Assembly (NCBI GenBank): GCA_947175645.1
Contig: CAMWNP010000016.1
Coordinates: 1 to 60,952, forward strand
DNA length: 60,952 bases
Reading direction: 5' to 3'
DNA from: an uncultured Porphyromonadaceae bacterium
GTDB lineage: Bacteria; Bacteroidota; Bacteroidia; Bacteroidales; Muribaculaceae
Position 1 is the first letter of the stretch. Every line of letters begins with the position of its first letter. This document shows, piece by piece, positions 39,749 through 48,272 of the stretch. Under the pieces are notes generated by a model. That model did no database searches. It worked only from the letters and a program-made list of their open reading frames with translations, and was not told the DNA's origin. The translations under genes and the position numbers were made by a program.

Positions 39749-40396
39749 ATGAAAAAATTTCTACAGTTACTGCCGCTGCTACTGCTCCTTCCGTTAACCG
39801 CATGGGGGCAACTGACCGCAGAACAGGCATTCATTGATGCACCTTCGCAGTTGTTTCCCGGTATAAGGAGAATCACCCGCATGGACATGGTCGATTACTT
39901 CAAGAGCGGGTCGGACCGTGGCAGCACAAACCGCTTCGGAGGACTCTCGCGTGTGCTTTCCCTGACACCTGAAAGCATTGTGGTGGAAGTGGCGGAAAGC
40001 AATATTGTGGAAAAGCAGATTGCTCTTGACTGCATGGCAAAGGGTGATACAGCCATCATCTTCATAACCAATATAGCCACTCCTGCACCGGATGGCGCAG
40101 TGAAGGTGTACAATTCCCGCTGGGAGCCGTTTGCCGGAACCACCTTTGTGGAGCCCACACTCAAAGACTGGGTGAAGAAAGGGGCTTCGAAACAGCAGAT
40201 GCAGGAGGTGATGGGCTCCGTGCCGTTTGCCATGGCACGCTATAGTTTTGACCCTCAGACCCGTCTCCTCGTCCTTACTCCTTCGTTTACGGAATTCGTT
40301 CCTGAGGATGTAATGGCTAAAGTGAAGGATTCGCTCTGTTCGTCAATCAGTTACAAGTGGAACGGCAAACGTTTCGTACTCTATCAGAAATCATGA
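39749..40396 (+). CDS. DUF3256-family exported protein
   Basis: A 215-residue protein with a clear signal peptide (KFLQLLPLLLLLPLTAWG) and a single globular domain of the DUF3256 type (EQAFIDAPSQLFPGI, RMDMVDYFKSGS). The family is known from Bacteroidales only as a neighbour of xseA; no function is established. Starts 3 bases after deaD and overlaps the xseA ATG (ATGA). Confidence 0.78.
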   Translation: MKKFLQLLPLLLLLPLTAWGQLTAEQAFIDAPSQLFPGIRRITRMDMVDYFKSGSDRGSTNRFGGLSRVLSLTPESIVVEVAESNIVEKQIALDCMAKGDTAIIFITNIATPAPDGAVKVYNSRWEPFAGTTFVEPTLKDWVKKGASKQQMQEVMGSVPFAMARYSFDPQTRLLVLTPSFTEFVPEDVMAKVKDSLCSSISYKWNGKRFVLYQKS

Positions 40397-41691
40397 CAGA
40401 CCCTGCCGGCTCACTGACCTTGCTGGAGTATAACTCCATGATCTCCGACCTCCTTGACCGCGATGAACTGCGTGACGTGTGGGTGACGGCGGAGACTGTT
40501 GATGTAAGCCGGCGTAATCACTGTTATCTGGAACTGATTCAGAAAGATGACCTGGGGCGGACCGTAGCACGGGCGCGGGCGGCGATATGGGCGAACCAGT
40601 TCTACCGACTGGATGCAAAGTTTACGCATGCCACCGGCCGACCGTTCGGGAGCGGAATGAAGGTGATGGTGAAACTGTCAGCGACTTATCACCCGCAATA
40701 CGGACTGTCGCTGGTCATTACAGACATTAATCCTGAGTTCACTCTCGGCGACAAACTGCGTCGCCGGCAGGAAATGATTGAGCGTCTGACGCGTGAGGGT
40801 ATCATTGATATGAACCGCGAACTGGAAATACCCACTGTGGTTCAGCGTATTGCGATCATCTCATCACCCACTGCCGCAGGCTACGGCGATTTCATGCATC
40901 AGTTGGAGAACAACAGCAGCGGTCTGCGCTTCGTGACACGCTGCTTCAACGCACCAATGCAGGGCGATGCCGCTCCGGGCGGCATAATAAATGCCCTTGA
41001 TGCAATAGCCGCTGAAGAGGATCAGTGGGATGCGGTGGTGATAATCCGCGGCGGTGGGGCCACAGATGATCTCTCGTGCTTCGAAGACTATGACCTTGCG
41101 GCGAACATAGCGCAGTTTCCGTTGCCGGTAATCATAGGCATCGGTCACGAACGTGACATAACTCTTCTGGACTATGTTGCCGCCATGCGGGTGAAGACCC
41201 CCACGGCAGCCGCTGAATGGATTATTGAACGCGCTGACTTCATGCTCGCCACAGTGACAAATCTGGGTATCCGCATACGTACGGCAGTGGCGGACTCACT
41301 CCAACTGGCCGCATCGCGTCTGGACCGCCGGGCAGCCGAACTCCCACTTGTGACACGCGGTGTACTGCTGGCCTGTGACCGCCATCTTGAAAAGATAGCC
41401 ATGGCATTGCCTGCAGAGGGGAAAGCCTCGGTTGAGCGTGAGACCACTAATCTTCAGTCAGCCATGCGCATGTTGCGTCTGTCAATGGATAATATCATCA
41501 ACGCAGAGCGTGACCGTCTGCGCTCACAGAAGCAACTGGTTGACGCATATTCTCCGTCATCGGTATTGCGCCGCGGTTACTCTTTCACTACCTGCGGCAG
41601 CAGTCTTGTAACCTCATCAAAAGAACTCAATCCGGGCGATGTCATCACCACTCACCTGGCGTCCGGGAAAATTAAATCCGTTGTAAAATGA
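40393..41691 (+). CDS. xseA: Exodeoxyribonuclease VII large subunit
   Basis: A 432-residue subunit of the single-strand-specific exonuclease. An N-terminal OB fold (VWVTAETVDVSRRNHCYLEL) precedes the catalytic domain (RIAIISSPTAAGYGDF, VVIIRGGGATDDLSCFEDY, GIGHERDITLLDYVA, KTPTAAAEW) and a coiled coil ending with RGYSFTT. The ATG at 40393 overlapping the upstream stop is preferred over 40357, which would lie deep inside DUF3256. Coupled to xseB by another ATGA overlap. Confidence 0.94.
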   Translation: MTDPAGSLTLLEYNSMISDLLDRDELRDVWVTAETVDVSRRNHCYLELIQKDDLGRTVARARAAIWANQFYRLDAKFTHATGRPFGSGMKVMVKLSATYHPQYGLSLVITDINPEFTLGDKLRRRQEMIERLTREGIIDMNRELEIPTVVQRIAIISSPTAAGYGDFMHQLENNSSGLRFVTRCFNAPMQGDAAPGGIINALDAIAAEEDQWDAVVIIRGGGATDDLSCFEDYDLAANIAQFPLPVIIGIGHERDITLLDYVAAMRVKTPTAAAEWIIERADFMLATVTNLGIRIRTAVADSLQLAASRLDRRAAELPLVTRGVLLACDRHLEKIAMALPAEGKASVERETTNLQSAMRMLRLSMDNIINAERDRLRSQKQLVDAYSPSSVLRRGYSFTTCGSSLVTSSKELNPGDVITTHLASGKIKSVVK

Positions 41692-41891
41692 AATCCGTTA
41701 AAGAACTATCCTACACCGAGGCAGTCGCCGAACTCGAATCAATCCTTGAACGACTGAAAGGACAGAATGTGGAAATAGACAAACTCGCTGCCGAAGCAAA
41801 GCGTGCCACAGAACTCATCCGCGAGTGCCGGAGCCGGCTGACCGGTGTTGCCAAGGAACTTGATGATATCCTGGAGGATAACCAAGCCTGA
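41688..41891 (+). CDS. xseB: Exodeoxyribonuclease VII small subunit
   Basis: A 67-residue helical protein with the family pattern ELSYTEAVAELESILERLK and ...EAKRATELIRECRSRL. Multiple copies bind the XseA coiled coil. Overlaps xseA by 4 bases. An imperfect hairpin with a T run at ~41882-41916 may end the operon. Confidence 0.92.
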   Translation: MKSVKELSYTEAVAELESILERLKGQNVEIDKLAAEAKRATELIRECRSRLTGVAKELDDILEDNQA

Positions 41892-41957
41892 CAACTTATT
41901 TGGCATGGTTTTTGTTATTATTGGAAAAGAAAGTATAACATTTAAATTGATAGAAAA

Positions 41958-42524
41958 ATGGAAAAGATTCAACCCGGAAAATATGTGGAATTGGGTTATG
42001 ACCTGTATCAGGTTAATCCCGATGGAACTGAAACCCTTGTACATCAGACAGATGTGGCTGACCCCGAGAAGATTATCTTCGGTGTTACCCGCGGTATGAT
42101 CCGTCCGCTTGAAGAGGCTATCGACGGTCTGGAAAAGGATGGTGAGTTTGATGTTAAGGTGAAGGCAGCCGAAGCGTTCGGAGAATATGATAAAGAACAG
42201 ATTGCAGAACTTGAACGTGACATATTTGTTGTTGACGGAAAGTTTGACGAGGAGGTTATCAAGGTTGGCGCTGTGGTGCCTATGATGACTGCCGATGGTT
42301 TCCGTATCAACGGTCTGGTGAAGGAGGTTACCCCCACACACGTTGTTATGGATTTCAATCATCCTCTTGCCGGCAAGGATGTTCGTTTCAAAGGTAAAAT
42401 TCTTGCCGTCAGGGATGCAACACCGGAGGAACTGAAACCGGAAGGTGGCTGTGGCTGCGGTTGTGACCATGATCACTGCGGCTCTGACGATGGCTGCGGT
42501 TGTGGCGACGGCTGCTGCAAATAA
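41958..42524 (+). CDS. slyD: SlyD-type FKBP peptidyl-prolyl isomerase
   Basis: A 188-residue cytosolic proline isomerase/chaperone. The FKBP core (GKYVELGYDLYQVNPDG, FGVTRGMIRPLEEAIDGL) is interrupted by the IF chaperone flap (~75-135), then NHPLAGKDVRFKGKILAVR. The last ~25 residues are a Cys/His/Asp/Gly-rich tail with eight Cys and two His, expected to bind nickel or zinc as in E. coli SlyD. Followed after 22 bases by gene-terminal repeat copy 4. Confidence 0.93.
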   Translation: MEKIQPGKYVELGYDLYQVNPDGTETLVHQTDVADPEKIIFGVTRGMIRPLEEAIDGLEKDGEFDVKVKAAEAFGEYDKEQIAELERDIFVVDGKFDEEVIKVGAVVPMMTADGFRINGLVKEVTPTHVVMDFNHPLAGKDVRFKGKILAVRDATPEELKPEGGCGCGCDHDHCGSDDGCGCGDGCCK

Positions 42525-42546
42525 ATACAGTTAACAATATAAAGAG

Positions 42547-42702
42547 GAGGCTGTGTTCAAAATTCAAAATTTTGGCACAGCCTCTTAAGGTGTGTTAGAA
42601 TCGGTTAAGCGCTGAGGATGAGGGCGATAGAAGCATACATAAGTATGTGACTGAGTCCGAATTCCGAAAGCAACAACACAGATGGCCTATTATGACACAC
42701 CG
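42547..42702. repeat. Gene-terminal repeat, copy 4 (inverted)
   Basis: A 156-bp copy in the opposite orientation to the other three, matching the opposite strand of the gene before it (slyD). Hairpin GAGGCTGTG/CACAGCCTC (42547-42584), with compensated stem changes relative to the GAGGGTGTG copies. Then the conserved block, ending TATTATGACACACCG. It fills the gap between convergent slyD and the esterase. Confidence 0.86.
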
Positions 42703-42726
42703 CCTTTGTTTTTCGCAGTTGCGGGG

Positions 42727-43569
42727 TTACTCGTTGCCTTCGTTGTTAAATGCTTCGTTGAAGAAGAGTAGGTGATAGAGAAGCGAGTTGCGCCAGTAGG
42801 GCCATGAGTGCTTCCCCGGGCGCACAATGTAGTCATGATCTATCCCGTACTTATCCATTTCCTGATGTAGGTTATTGTTGACTTCGGCGAAAAAGTCATC
42901 TTTACCGCAGTCAAAGAGAATGTTCTGCTTGCCGTTCTCCAGCGTTGGAACAAGGTTGATAACGGTGTGCTGTTCCCAGACTTCGGGGTTCTCCTCCTTT
43001 TTCCCCAGGCGTTTGGCCATTTTCCAGTTCTTCGGAAAGGGTCGTATGTCAACCCCGCCGCTCATGCTTGCCACATTTTTAAATATGTCGGGGTGACGCA
43101 GACCAAGCCATAGCGCACCGTGACCACCCATGCTCAGGCCGGATATGGCCCGTTTTGAAGGTGAAGGAATGGTGGGATAGTTGGCATCAATGTAGGGGAT
43201 GAGATCTTTCACGAAGAATGATTCCATCTGCATGGACGGGTCTATGGGAGAATCCCAGTACCAGGAGTCACGTCCGTCAGGCATGACGATAATCATGTTG
43301 TAGTGGTTCGCGGTTTCCTTCAGGCGCGGCACACGCTCTATAAAGTTCTTGTAGTCACCGCTGTAGCCGTTCAGAAGATATACGGTTGGAAACTTCGCAT
43401 CGGGATTGGTAAGAGCGGAGTCGGGAAGGTATACGGTTACCTTCATGGGTGTTGAGAGGAGTTTGGTGGCCACAACGGCAGTGTCGACATTGGCGGAGAA
43501 TTTGCCGGCGCCCGTCATTGCTATGAAACACAGCATGACGAGAGTCAGTGACATAGTGATTCTTTTCAT
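42727..43569 (-). CDS. Exported esterase, alpha/beta hydrolase (esterase D/XynZ type)
   Basis: A 280-residue hydrolase. A signal peptide (1-~22) precedes a putative-esterase domain: TVYLLNGYSGDYKNF, MPDGRDSWYWDSP (oxyanion region), nucleophile elbow GLSMGGHGALWLG, and catalytic-type His in PGKHSWPYW. Relatives release acyl groups such as feruloyl or acetyl esters from plant glycans; the substrate here is unknown. Starts 12 bases after the PLP enzyme gene in the tsaB operon, an odd pairing. Confidence 0.82.
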   Translation of the reverse strand: MKRITMSLTLVMLCFIAMTGAGKFSANVDTAVVATKLLSTPMKVTVYLPDSALTNPDAKFPTVYLLNGYSGDYKNFIERVPRLKETANHYNMIIVMPDGRDSWYWDSPIDPSMQMESFFVKDLIPYIDANYPTIPSPSKRAISGLSMGGHGALWLGLRHPDIFKNVASMSGGVDIRPFPKNWKMAKRLGKKEENPEVWEQHTVINLVPTLENGKQNILFDCGKDDFFAEVNNNLHQEMDKYGIDHDYIVRPGKHSWPYWRNSLLYHLLFFNEAFNNEGNE

Positions 43570-43581
43570 GATATTGGACTC

Positions 43582-44754
43582 TTATTGAAGTGCTTGTTTG
43601 ATATCTTCAAAGATGTCGTCTACATCTTCCAGCCCTACTGACAGGCGGATTGTAGTTTCCTTGACATCCATGGCTTTACGCTGATCCGGGGTGAACGGAC
43701 CGAATATGGTTGATGCCGGATGTATGGCTAAAGTCTTATTGTCGAACAGGTTAGTGGCGCGCTTTACGAGTTTGAGCGCATTAAGGAAGTCGTAGCATGC
43801 CTGTTCGCTTTCAAGGTCGATGGTCATCATGGCACCTGCCGAACCACCGAACTGACTTACCATGCGGGTGTGGAAGGGATTGTCTGTAAATCCCACGAAG
43901 TTGACCTCCTTGATCTGAGGGAGGGTGCGGAGTAGATTGGCCAGGCGGACAGTATTTGCCGACTGCAGGGCGTAGCGGGCCTCCAGATTCTCCAGTCCTA
44001 AGGTCTGCATATAGGCTACATGCGGGGTCATGTATGCGCCGAAATTCATGAGAGTGTCGCGGCGAAGACGCTCGTCGAAATCCTTGATCGTGCCGTAGTC
44101 AATTATCAGACCTCCGATGGTGGTGGCGCCCCCGGATATATATTTGGTGCTGGAGACAACTTCTATGTCAACCCCCAGAGCATGGGCGTCAAACTGCGTG
44201 AAAGGAATGGCAGTTGTGTCAGCCACCAGTGGAGTATTGTGTTTATGCGCTATCCGGGCGAGCATTGCAACATCCGCCACTTCGAGTTGGGGATTGGTGA
44301 TGATTTCAAAGAACAGGGCGCAGGTGTTGTCGTCGACGGCTTTCTCTACCTGCTCCTCATCAAGAAGATCCACTGCTCGACATTCCACTCCGAAGCGCGT
44401 CATTGTCTTTGACAGCAGGGCGAACGTGTTTCCGAACAGGTGGCGTGAGGTAACGATGTTTCTGCCTGCGGAAGCAAGTGTCAGGATTACGTTGCTGATT
44501 GCCGCCATACCGGAGTTTACGGCCACTACATCACGCGCTCCGGTTAAGGCTTTCACCCTGTTCTCCAGATGGATAACCGTGGGATTAGTGATTCTTGAAT
44601 AGTCCGGTTCGTTGATTCGTCCGCAGAACGCATCGGCCATCACGGATGCGTTGTCAAACTCGTAGGCGTCAGTGTGGTACACAGGCATTGCGATGGCCCC
44701 GTAGGCATCGCGGTGGGGGAAGGGCGACTGTATGGCAATGGTTGATTTTTTCAT
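43582..44754 (-). CDS. Cys/Met-metabolism PLP enzyme (transsulfuration family)
   Basis: A 390-residue fold-type I PLP enzyme. DYSRITNPTVIHLENRV and NSGMAAISNVILTLAS bind the cofactor phosphate, VADTTAIP carries the PLP-nitrogen Asp, and SSTKYISGGATTIGG contains the Schiff-base Lys. Candidates are O-acetylhomoserine sulfhydrylase, cystathionine gamma-synthase/lyase or methionine gamma-lyase, which sequence inspection cannot separate. Its ATG overlaps the tsaB stop (TAATG). Confidence 0.85.
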   Translation of the reverse strand: MKKSTIAIQSPFPHRDAYGAIAMPVYHTDAYEFDNASVMADAFCGRINEPDYSRITNPTVIHLENRVKALTGARDVVAVNSGMAAISNVILTLASAGRNIVTSRHLFGNTFALLSKTMTRFGVECRAVDLLDEEQVEKAVDDNTCALFFEIITNPQLEVADVAMLARIAHKHNTPLVADTTAIPFTQFDAHALGVDIEVVSSTKYISGGATTIGGLIIDYGTIKDFDERLRRDTLMNFGAYMTPHVAYMQTLGLENLEARYALQSANTVRLANLLRTLPQIKEVNFVGFTDNPFHTRMVSQFGGSAGAMMTIDLESEQACYDFLNALKLVKRATNLFDNKTLAIHPASTIFGPFTPDQRKAMDVKETTIRLSVGLEDVDDIFEDIKQALQ

Positions 44755-45458
44755 TATGATAGTTTTTTCAGTAGCGGATTGGTTGATTTGACAGCCTGAT
44801 ATTCCTTGAGATATTCCGGAACGCTATAAGCCAGATCAAGGAAGTCACGGCGTGAATAAGCGAGTTCTGACAGCGGTGTCATGTCCGACGCCAAAGGAAC
44901 TATGTCGCTGATGAAACGTGCGTTGGGGCTTGTGATCAGTGATTTCGCTTTATCTGAGCCGTTGCCGAAGAACAACACGGTGCCTTGATTGAGCCATCCG
45001 GCGTAACTTTCAGGACTAAGTATCATGGGGGAGGGTGGAAGCAGAGGAGTCAGGGCAAGGTCATAGACGGCTGTGTAGACCTCCATCCGGCGCGCATCGA
45101 TCATGGGAGCATACATCGCATCGGGCTCTACTTCCGGGAGAAACATCACGTGGGTCGCCATGATTTTCAGGGTGGAAATCCCAATCAATGGAATATTCAG
45201 GGCATAGGCGAGACCCTTCGCTTCAGAAAGCCCGATGCGGAGACCGGTGTAACTTCCCGGTCCTATGCTGACGGCTACTGCTTCAATCTCCATCTCATGG
45301 TCATGTGCATAGTCAAGGCAATCCTTGATGAAGCCGCTGAGGCAGGTGGCATGATTCTGTCCGGAAAAACTCTCACGGTGAACCAGCACCATTCCCTCGG
45401 CTGAGAGCGCTGCCGAGCAGACTGATGTTGAGGTTTCTATATTGATGATGACAGCCAT
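44754..45458 (-). CDS. tsaB: tRNA threonylcarbamoyladenosine protein TsaB
   Basis: A 234-residue ASKHA-fold protein that partners TsaD in t6A37 synthesis. The N-terminal INIETSTSVCSAALS and SIGPGSYTGLRIGLSEAKGLAYAL are the family signatures. The ATG at 45458 is chosen since the core begins right there; the longer frame to 45518 adds a non-conserved stretch. First gene of a three-gene operon. Confidence 0.92.
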   Translation of the reverse strand: MAVIINIETSTSVCSAALSAEGMVLVHRESFSGQNHATCLSGFIKDCLDYAHDHEMEIEAVAVSIGPGSYTGLRIGLSEAKGLAYALNIPLIGISTLKIMATHVMFLPEVEPDAMYAPMIDARRMEVYTAVYDLALTPLLPPSPMILSPESYAGWLNQGTVLFFGNGSDKAKSLITSPNARFISDIVPLASDMTPLSELAYSRRDFLDLAYSVPEYLKEYQAVKSTNPLLKKLS

Positions 45459-45528
45459 TATCTTAGGAATGAAAAGGTCGGTTATAACAGTGGAGATAAT
45501 AATGATGTGAGTCCACAAAATTTTTCTG

Positions 45529-45536
45529 CAAATTTA
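45529..45536 (-). promoter_or_regulatory. -7 box of the tsaB operon
   Basis: TAAATTTG on the minus strand, about 70 bases before the tsaB ATG and 22 bases from the plus-strand box for yicC. Confidence 0.55.
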
Positions 45537-45558
45537 CGGAAAATTCCCGCTAATTTTT

Positions 45559-45566
45559 TAAATTTG
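45559..45566 (+). promoter_or_regulatory. -7 box of yicC
   Basis: TAAATTTG, 23 bases before the yicC start. With the minus-strand box at 45529-45536 it forms a back-to-back divergent promoter pair in which the two upstream regions overlap. Confidence 0.55.
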
Positions 45567-45589
45567 CAAAAAAATAAATTCACCTGACG

Positions 45590-46465
45590 ATGTTATTATC
45601 CATGACAGGCTTCGGCAAGGCGGTTGTCGAAGCGCCAACCAAGAAATTCACAGTTGAGATCAAGTCGCTCAATTCAAAGCAACTTGATCTTTCGGCGCGT
45701 ATTCCCCAGGCATATCGTGACAAAGAACTTGACATCCGTGGCTTCATAGCCTCGCAACTGGAGCGGGGCAAGGTTGACCTGTCGGTTTACGTAGAGTCGG
45801 TGGCGGGAGAGGATCTGGCCACTCTGAATCTGGAGGCTCTGGCGCAGTACAAGACGCAGATTGAGCAGATGTCGCAGAAACTTATGCTTCCGTTGCCCGC
45901 GGATTGGTATGCCACCCTGCTGCGTATGCCCGACGTGATGAAATCCGACACCGTGGTGCAGCCCGATGATCAGGAGATCAAGGCGTTGATGACGGCAGTG
46001 CATGATGCGGTTGCCGAACTCATGCAGTTCCGCCGCAAGGAGGGGCGTAAACTCGAGGAATTCTTCGCCGTGCGCCTTCAGCGTATAAGTGAATTGCTTG
46101 ATCAGGTTCCACGTTACGAAAATGAGCGCATTGTGAAGATACGCTCACGGATTGAGGAACAATTAGGAAAGATCAACAAGGTTGAGTATGACCGTGCGCG
46201 TCTGGAACAAGAGATGATATATTACATCGAGAAACTGGATATCAACGAGGAAAAACAACGGTTGAGCCAGCATATCGAATATTTCCACGAGACCATGGAA
46301 AGCGGACGCGGTCAGGGTAAGAAACTCGGTTTCATCGCACAGGAAATGGGTAGGGAAATCAACACTCTGGGTTCAAAATCCAATCACGCCGAAATGCAGA
46401 TTCTGGTTGTGAAGATGAAGGATGAACTCGAGCAGATCAAGGAACAGGTCCTGAACGTGATGTAA
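45590..46465 (+). CDS. yicC: YicC-family endoribonuclease
   Basis: A 291-residue YicC/YloC protein: LSMTGFGKAVVEAPTKKFTV at the N-terminus, SLNSKQLDLSARIP, and the C-terminal DUF1732 region KLGFIAQEMGREINTLGSKS. Members cut RNA and affect small-RNA turnover in E. coli. Upstream of gmk, the arrangement seen in many phyla. Confidence 0.92.
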   Translation: MLLSMTGFGKAVVEAPTKKFTVEIKSLNSKQLDLSARIPQAYRDKELDIRGFIASQLERGKVDLSVYVESVAGEDLATLNLEALAQYKTQIEQMSQKLMLPLPADWYATLLRMPDVMKSDTVVQPDDQEIKALMTAVHDAVAELMQFRRKEGRKLEEFFAVRLQRISELLDQVPRYENERIVKIRSRIEEQLGKINKVEYDRARLEQEMIYYIEKLDINEEKQRLSQHIEYFHETMESGRGQGKKLGFIAQEMGREINTLGSKSNHAEMQILVVKMKDELEQIKEQVLNVM

Positions 46466-46537
46466 GAAGCAGTTCCCGGGAATTCGGACAAATAGGATTT
46501 GTGCGAGTCGCCCTCCCCCGTCATCAAACTAAATCAA

Positions 46538-47107
46538 ATGGAAGGTAAAGTAATAATTATATCAGCACCCTCGGGGTGTGGCAAGAGTACTATAATCAAC
46601 GCCATTCAGGAGCGGGGAAACGTCAGCATGGAGTTCTCCGTATCAGCCACCAACCGCGCTCCCCGGCCCGGTGAAAAGGATGGCGTGAACTATCATTTTT
46701 TAACGACTGAAGAGTTCAATGACCTGATAGCGCGTAACGCGTTCGTTGAATATGAGGAGGTCTATCCGGGCCGTTACTACGGGACTCTCCGTTCAGAAGT
46801 GGAGAACCGCTGTGCCGCCGGACACAACGTCATACTTGACATAGATGTCAGGGGTGGGGTGAACGTGTCAAGAATTTTCGGCGATAAGGCGGTATCAATT
46901 TTCATAATGCCTCCCAGTGTGGAGGAACTGCGCCGGCGCCTGGAAAAGCGTGGCACGGATTCATCCGAGGTCATTGACCAGCGTGTGGGCAAGGCTGAAT
47001 TCGAGATATCGTTCGCTCCGCAGTATGACCACCGTGTGGTGAATGACAATCTGGAGAAAGCGATTGAGCAGACTGAGAAAATCATATCGGACTTCATAAG
47101 CCATTAG
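46538..47107 (+). CDS. gmk: Guanylate kinase
   Basis: A 189-residue kinase phosphorylating GMP to GDP. P-loop ISAPSGCGKST, GMP-binding SATNRAPRPGEKDGVNYHF, DIDVRGG. The ATG at 46538 puts the P-loop at its usual place; the frame extends to 46499 with unrelated residues. Confidence 0.95.
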   Translation: MEGKVIIISAPSGCGKSTIINAIQERGNVSMEFSVSATNRAPRPGEKDGVNYHFLTTEEFNDLIARNAFVEYEEVYPGRYYGTLRSEVENRCAAGHNVILDIDVRGGVNVSRIFGDKAVSIFIMPPSVEELRRRLEKRGTDSSEVIDQRVGKAEFEISFAPQYDHRVVNDNLEKAIEQTEKIISDFISH

Positions 47108-47119
47108 CCCGTCCGGAAG

Positions 47120-47731
47120 ATGGAAGATGGGAAAAAGATAGGAATTTTCGGGGGCTCGTTCAACCCTGTTCACCGGGGACACCTGATGCTCGCGCAATGG
47201 CTTCTCCACGAAATGGATTTCGATGAAATCTGGTTTGTGGTGTCTCCTTCCAATCCACTGAAACATCAGGCTGACATGGCAAACGAGGAACAACGCCTGG
47301 CAATGGTCAGGCTGGCACTGGCGGGACATCCCCGGCTACGCGAGTGTGACATAGAATTCTCCATGCCCCGTCCGTCCTACACCATCAACACGTTGCGTGA
47401 ACTTTCACTCCGGTATCCGGGTTATAATTTCACACTGATAATTGGTGCCGACAACTGGCAGGTGATCGACCTGTGGCGGTCTGCCGATGAGATTATCAGG
47501 GACTACGGGATAATAGTGTATCCCAGAAAAGGGAGCGACATCAACCACGATAATCTTCCGGAGGGGGTTAAGTTGAGCAATGCACCCGTGATAGAAATCT
47601 CATCATCAATGATACGCGAAGTCATTCCCCGGTGGGGTGTGCCTGACTATTTCCTGACACCTGAAGTCAGTGACTACATCATAAACAATAAACTCTATAA
47701 TTATGGAAACACCCTCGATCATCAACACTAA
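47120..47731 (+). CDS. nadD: Nicotinate-nucleotide adenylyltransferase
   Basis: A 203-residue nucleotidyltransferase making NaAD from NaMN and ATP. GIFGGSFNPVHRGHL holds the HxGH-type site (HRGH), IIGADNW contacts the base and ISSSMIRE is the second signature. 12 bases after gmk; its 3' end overlaps DUF5063 by 29 bases. Confidence 0.94.
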   Translation: MEDGKKIGIFGGSFNPVHRGHLMLAQWLLHEMDFDEIWFVVSPSNPLKHQADMANEEQRLAMVRLALAGHPRLRECDIEFSMPRPSYTINTLRELSLRYPGYNFTLIIGADNWQVIDLWRSADEIIRDYGIIVYPRKGSDINHDNLPEGVKLSNAPVIEISSSMIREVIPRWGVPDYFLTPEVSDYIINNKLYNYGNTLDHQH

Positions 47732-48227
47732 CTCAATAGCCTTCATAGGCTTGTGCAACGAATATTGCACCACTCTGGAAAATGCCCGCGAATCAACCCG
47801 TGAGGAACTGGTGGAGCGGATGCTGAACCTGTTGCCACGCATGTATATAGCCGCCACTGACCTGAAGGTGAACATGATTGAGCCTGAGGAACCTTACATC
47901 GAAGGTTCGCTTGACGAGGATTATTACGAGGCGATACGTCGCAATGTCGAAAACCTGCTCGGTCCGGACGATATATATCTGGAGGTATTCGAGGAAGATA
48001 TGAAATACTCCGATACCCCGGTTTCGGCATCGATTTCCGAGGGACTCGCCGACATATTCCAGGTGACTTTCAATTTTATCAGCATGGTGAAGGACGCTCC
48101 TGACGAGATTGTCGGTCTGGGACTGATAGCCATCCGTGATGATTTCCGCGACTACTGGGGTGCCACACTCTGCAACGTGCTCCGCGCACTACACCATCTC
48201 CGCTACAGGTTCGGAGAAACGGAGTAA
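47703..48227 (+). CDS. DUF5063-family protein
   Basis: A 174-residue helical cytosolic protein of the DUF5063 type (FIGLCNEYCTTLENA, LLPRMYIAATDL, DDFRDYWGATLCNVLRALHHLRY). No signal peptide; function unknown. The family is common in Bacteroidetes near nadD, and the 29-base overlap with nadD indicates coupling. Confidence 0.75.
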   Translation: METPSIINTNSIAFIGLCNEYCTTLENARESTREELVERMLNLLPRMYIAATDLKVNMIEPEEPYIEGSLDEDYYEAIRRNVENLLGPDDIYLEVFEEDMKYSDTPVSASISEGLADIFQVTFNFISMVKDAPDEIVGLGLIAIRDDFRDYWGATLCNVLRALHHLRYRFGETE

Positions 48228-48272
48228 TCTCAAAAACTGAACATAAACACGTTATCACACATAAATACCCTA

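Noticed and set aside
40357-40392. Earlier start for xseA
   Set aside because: It lies within the DUF3256 coding sequence and adds residues absent from the family; the ATGA overlap at 40393 is the natural start.
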